Shown here piece by piece: positions 62,808 to 64,000 of a DNA stretch of 64,000 nucleotides. Origin of the DNA: Pseudoalteromonas gelatinilytica. Its GTDB lineage: Bacteria; Pseudomonadota; Gammaproteobacteria; Enterobacterales; Alteromonadaceae. The notes under the pieces were generated by a model. It did no database searches, was not told the DNA's origin, and saw only the letters and a program-made list of their open reading frames with translations. The stretch's first letter is position 1. Every line of letters begins with the position of its first letter. Location of the stretch: the NCBI RefSeq assembly GCF_001641615.1, contig NZ_LRRU01000014.1, forward strand, positions 62,001-126,000. Reading direction: 5' to 3'. A program made the translations under genes and the position numbers.

Positions 62808-63440
62808 ATGAAAATATCAGCAATCTCACAATTTAGCCATGATGACATAGAGTTAAAGCCAATTGAGCGTGTTTATGATGGTTTCTTTAAAATTAACACC
62901 TATCGCTTTCATCATGCGTTGTTTGCAGGTGGTAAATCGGTTGAAGTTAAACGCGAAATTTTAGAGCGCGGCCATGCTGTTGCTGTACTTCCTTATGACC
63001 CTGCGACTGACCAAGTTTTGTTAATCGAACAAATTAGAATCGGGGCGCTCGCATCAAAGCAGTCACCTTGGTTACTTGAGTGTATTGCTGGTATGGCAGA
63101 TGGCAGCACTGATTACGAAGAGGTTGCTAAGCGCGAAGCATTTGAAGAAGCGGGTATTGAGCTTGATGAGCTGGAATTTATGATGTCATATCTTTCAAGC
63201 CCCGGCGGCACCACTGAGCGTTTGTATTTATATTTAGCACGTACTGACTTAGCAGGGTATCAAGGCGGTATTTTTGGCTTGGATAATGAAGATGAAGATA
63301 TCAAAACCCATGTAATGTCATACGATGAAGCTATGCTGCGCTTAGAACAGGGTGAAATAGACAATGCAGCGACAGTTATCTCATTACAGTGGTTAGCACT
63401 GAATAAGCAACGTATACTGTCTGATTGGAAAAACTCATAG
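62808..63440 (+). CDS. nudF: ADP-ribose pyrophosphatase (Nudix)
   Basis: The 210-aa Nudix hydrolase cleaves ADP-ribose to AMP and ribose 5-phosphate. The Nudix box is present (GMADGSTDYEEVAKREAFEE then AGI, about 97-119), with the metal-binding REAFEE core. It is preceded by LLIEQIRIGA and SPWLLECIAG and followed by SPGGTTERLYLYLAR, typical of NudF. First gene of nudF-DUF1249-cpdA. Confidence 0.94.
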   Translation: MKISAISQFSHDDIELKPIERVYDGFFKINTYRFHHALFAGGKSVEVKREILERGHAVAVLPYDPATDQVLLIEQIRIGALASKQSPWLLECIAGMADGSTDYEEVAKREAFEEAGIELDELEFMMSYLSSPGGTTERLYLYLARTDLAGYQGGIFGLDNEDEDIKTHVMSYDEAMLRLEQGEIDNAATVISLQWLALNKQRILSDWKNS

Positions 63441-63449
63441 GGGATTATT

Positions 63450-63908
63450 TTGTCGTACGTCAGTGCCCAGCAGCGTTATATTCAAAGCTTACCTAAGTAC
63501 TTAACTTTGTGTGAGCATAATTACGTGCGTGCGCTTAAGCTCTTACCTCATGAACGCCGCGTCGGTCAGGAGCGTAAAGTGCAATTAGGTCACAGTACTT
63601 TTACGGTTAAAGTTGACGATACAGCAAAATACACCACAGATATTTCTATCAGCCAAGAGACGGGTAATTTACCTTCGGTTAAGCCATTGTATTTAACTGT
63701 GCGCATGTATCATGATGCGAAAGTCGCTGAAATTGTGCATCATGATTTTCATCAGCGCATCAAGCCTTCCTATGCTTACCCCAATCCGAATATGCATCAA
63801 AAAGATGAAAAATATCAGCTTAACGCCTTTTTATATGACTGGCTGGTGGCCTGTGTTGAAAACGGCCGTGCAGTTTTAAATTGGGATGTAAATAATGGCT
63901 TGGTTTAG
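63450..63908 (+). CDS. yqiB: DUF1249 (YqiB) family protein
   Basis: The 152-aa cytoplasmic protein has the YqiB pattern YIQSLPKYLTLCEHNYVRALKLLP at the start and YPNPNMHQKDEKYQLNAFLYDWLVACVENG near the end. The start appears to be TTG at 63,450, nine bases after the nudF stop. It overlaps cpdA by 14 bp. Conserved between nudF and cpdA in gammaproteobacteria; function unknown. Confidence 0.9.
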   Translation: MSYVSAQQRYIQSLPKYLTLCEHNYVRALKLLPHERRVGQERKVQLGHSTFTVKVDDTAKYTTDISISQETGNLPSVKPLYLTVRMYHDAKVAEIVHHDFHQRIKPSYAYPNPNMHQKDEKYQLNAFLYDWLVACVENGRAVLNWDVNNGLV

Positions 63909-64000
63909 TTACGCCTACCATTTTGATAAAACAGCATTGAAAGTTGCCCACATCACAGACTGCCATTTATCAAAAGACACAACGGGTGAATACTTTAGCG
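63895..64000 (+). CDS. cpdA: 3',5'-cyclic-AMP phosphodiesterase CpdA (partial, N-terminus only)
   Basis: The frame opens with ATG at 63,895 inside the DUF1249 gene and continues to the window edge. The visible 35 residues (MAWFSYAYHFDKTALKVAHI then TDCHLSKDTTG) contain the first metallophosphoesterase motif D-x-H (TDCHL). With the nudF-yqiB context this is CpdA/Icc, which degrades cAMP. The rest is outside the window. Confidence 0.85.
   Translation, partial: MAWFSYAYHFDKTALKVAHITDCHLSKDTTGEYFS

Noticed and set aside
1..64000. tRNA genes, rRNA or a CRISPR array
   Set aside because: Read by eye on both strands, I found no cloverleaf-like or regularly spaced repeat structure. A tRNAscan or CRISPR finder run would settle it.

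Overview
The window looks like chromosomal DNA of a marine gammaproteobacterium, most likely Pseudoalteromonas or a close Alteromonadales relative. This rests on recognised gene families and gene order (yggS-proC-yggT-DUF4426-rdgB-hemW facing pilT-pilU, an SO_0444-type Cu/Zn exporter behind a ZntR-like regulator, glnE, tolC-nudF-DUF1249-cpdA), not on a database search.

Positions 1 to about 21,100 are the right-hand part of an integrated genomic island; its left end lies outside the window. From the left it holds: (i) a metal-efflux operon on the minus strand (short CDF transporter, transglutaminase-like protein, second CDF transporter, small His/Cys-rich secreted protein, and a CzcC/CzcB/CzcA-type tripartite pump cut by the window edge), divergent from a CadR-like MerR-family regulator and served by a promoter with a 19-bp spacer; (ii) a serine resolvase gene preceded by an inverted repeat, followed after 11 bp by a complete four-gene QatABCD anti-phage operon (KAP NTPase, QatB, QueC-like, TatD-like); (iii) a decayed mntP-like gene; (iv) a small mercury module (MerR, MerC, GDCCVxC protein) with a near-canonical mer operator but no merA; (v) a four-gene recombination module (tyrosine recombinase, 927-aa protein, second tyrosine recombinase, small coiled-coil protein) resembling the Gamma-Mobile-Trio (GMT) set of mobile islands and, more distantly, Tn554 TnpABC. 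The island interrupts a phoH-like ATPase gene, whose 3' end remains at about 21,097-21,363.

From 21.4 kb to the end the DNA looks like ordinary chromosome. It starts with signalling genes (a hybrid histidine kinase overlapping a REC-GGDEF diguanylate cyclase) and continues with a DUF3192 lipoprotein, a 2-hydroxyacid dehydrogenase, the ZntR/SO_0444 zinc-copper export pair, an acyltransferase, a very large propeller-PAS-GGDEF-EAL receptor, a voltage-gated-type potassium channel, a Pat-type protein acetyltransferase, a SIMPL protein, a flippase-like protein and a DUF885 lipoprotein. Next come the hemW-rdgB-DUF4426-yggT-proC-yggS cluster, pilT-pilU, ruvX-yqgE-gshB-rsmE, DUF350, glnE, an LpxL-type acyltransferase, tolC, nudF, a DUF1249 gene and the start of cpdA.

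The island combines metal efflux, phage defence and recombination. Three separate MerR-family circuits (Cd/Pb-type, Hg-type, Zn-type) can be read with recognisable promoters. I found no tRNA, rRNA or CRISPR array, and no gene-free stretch above 300 bases.
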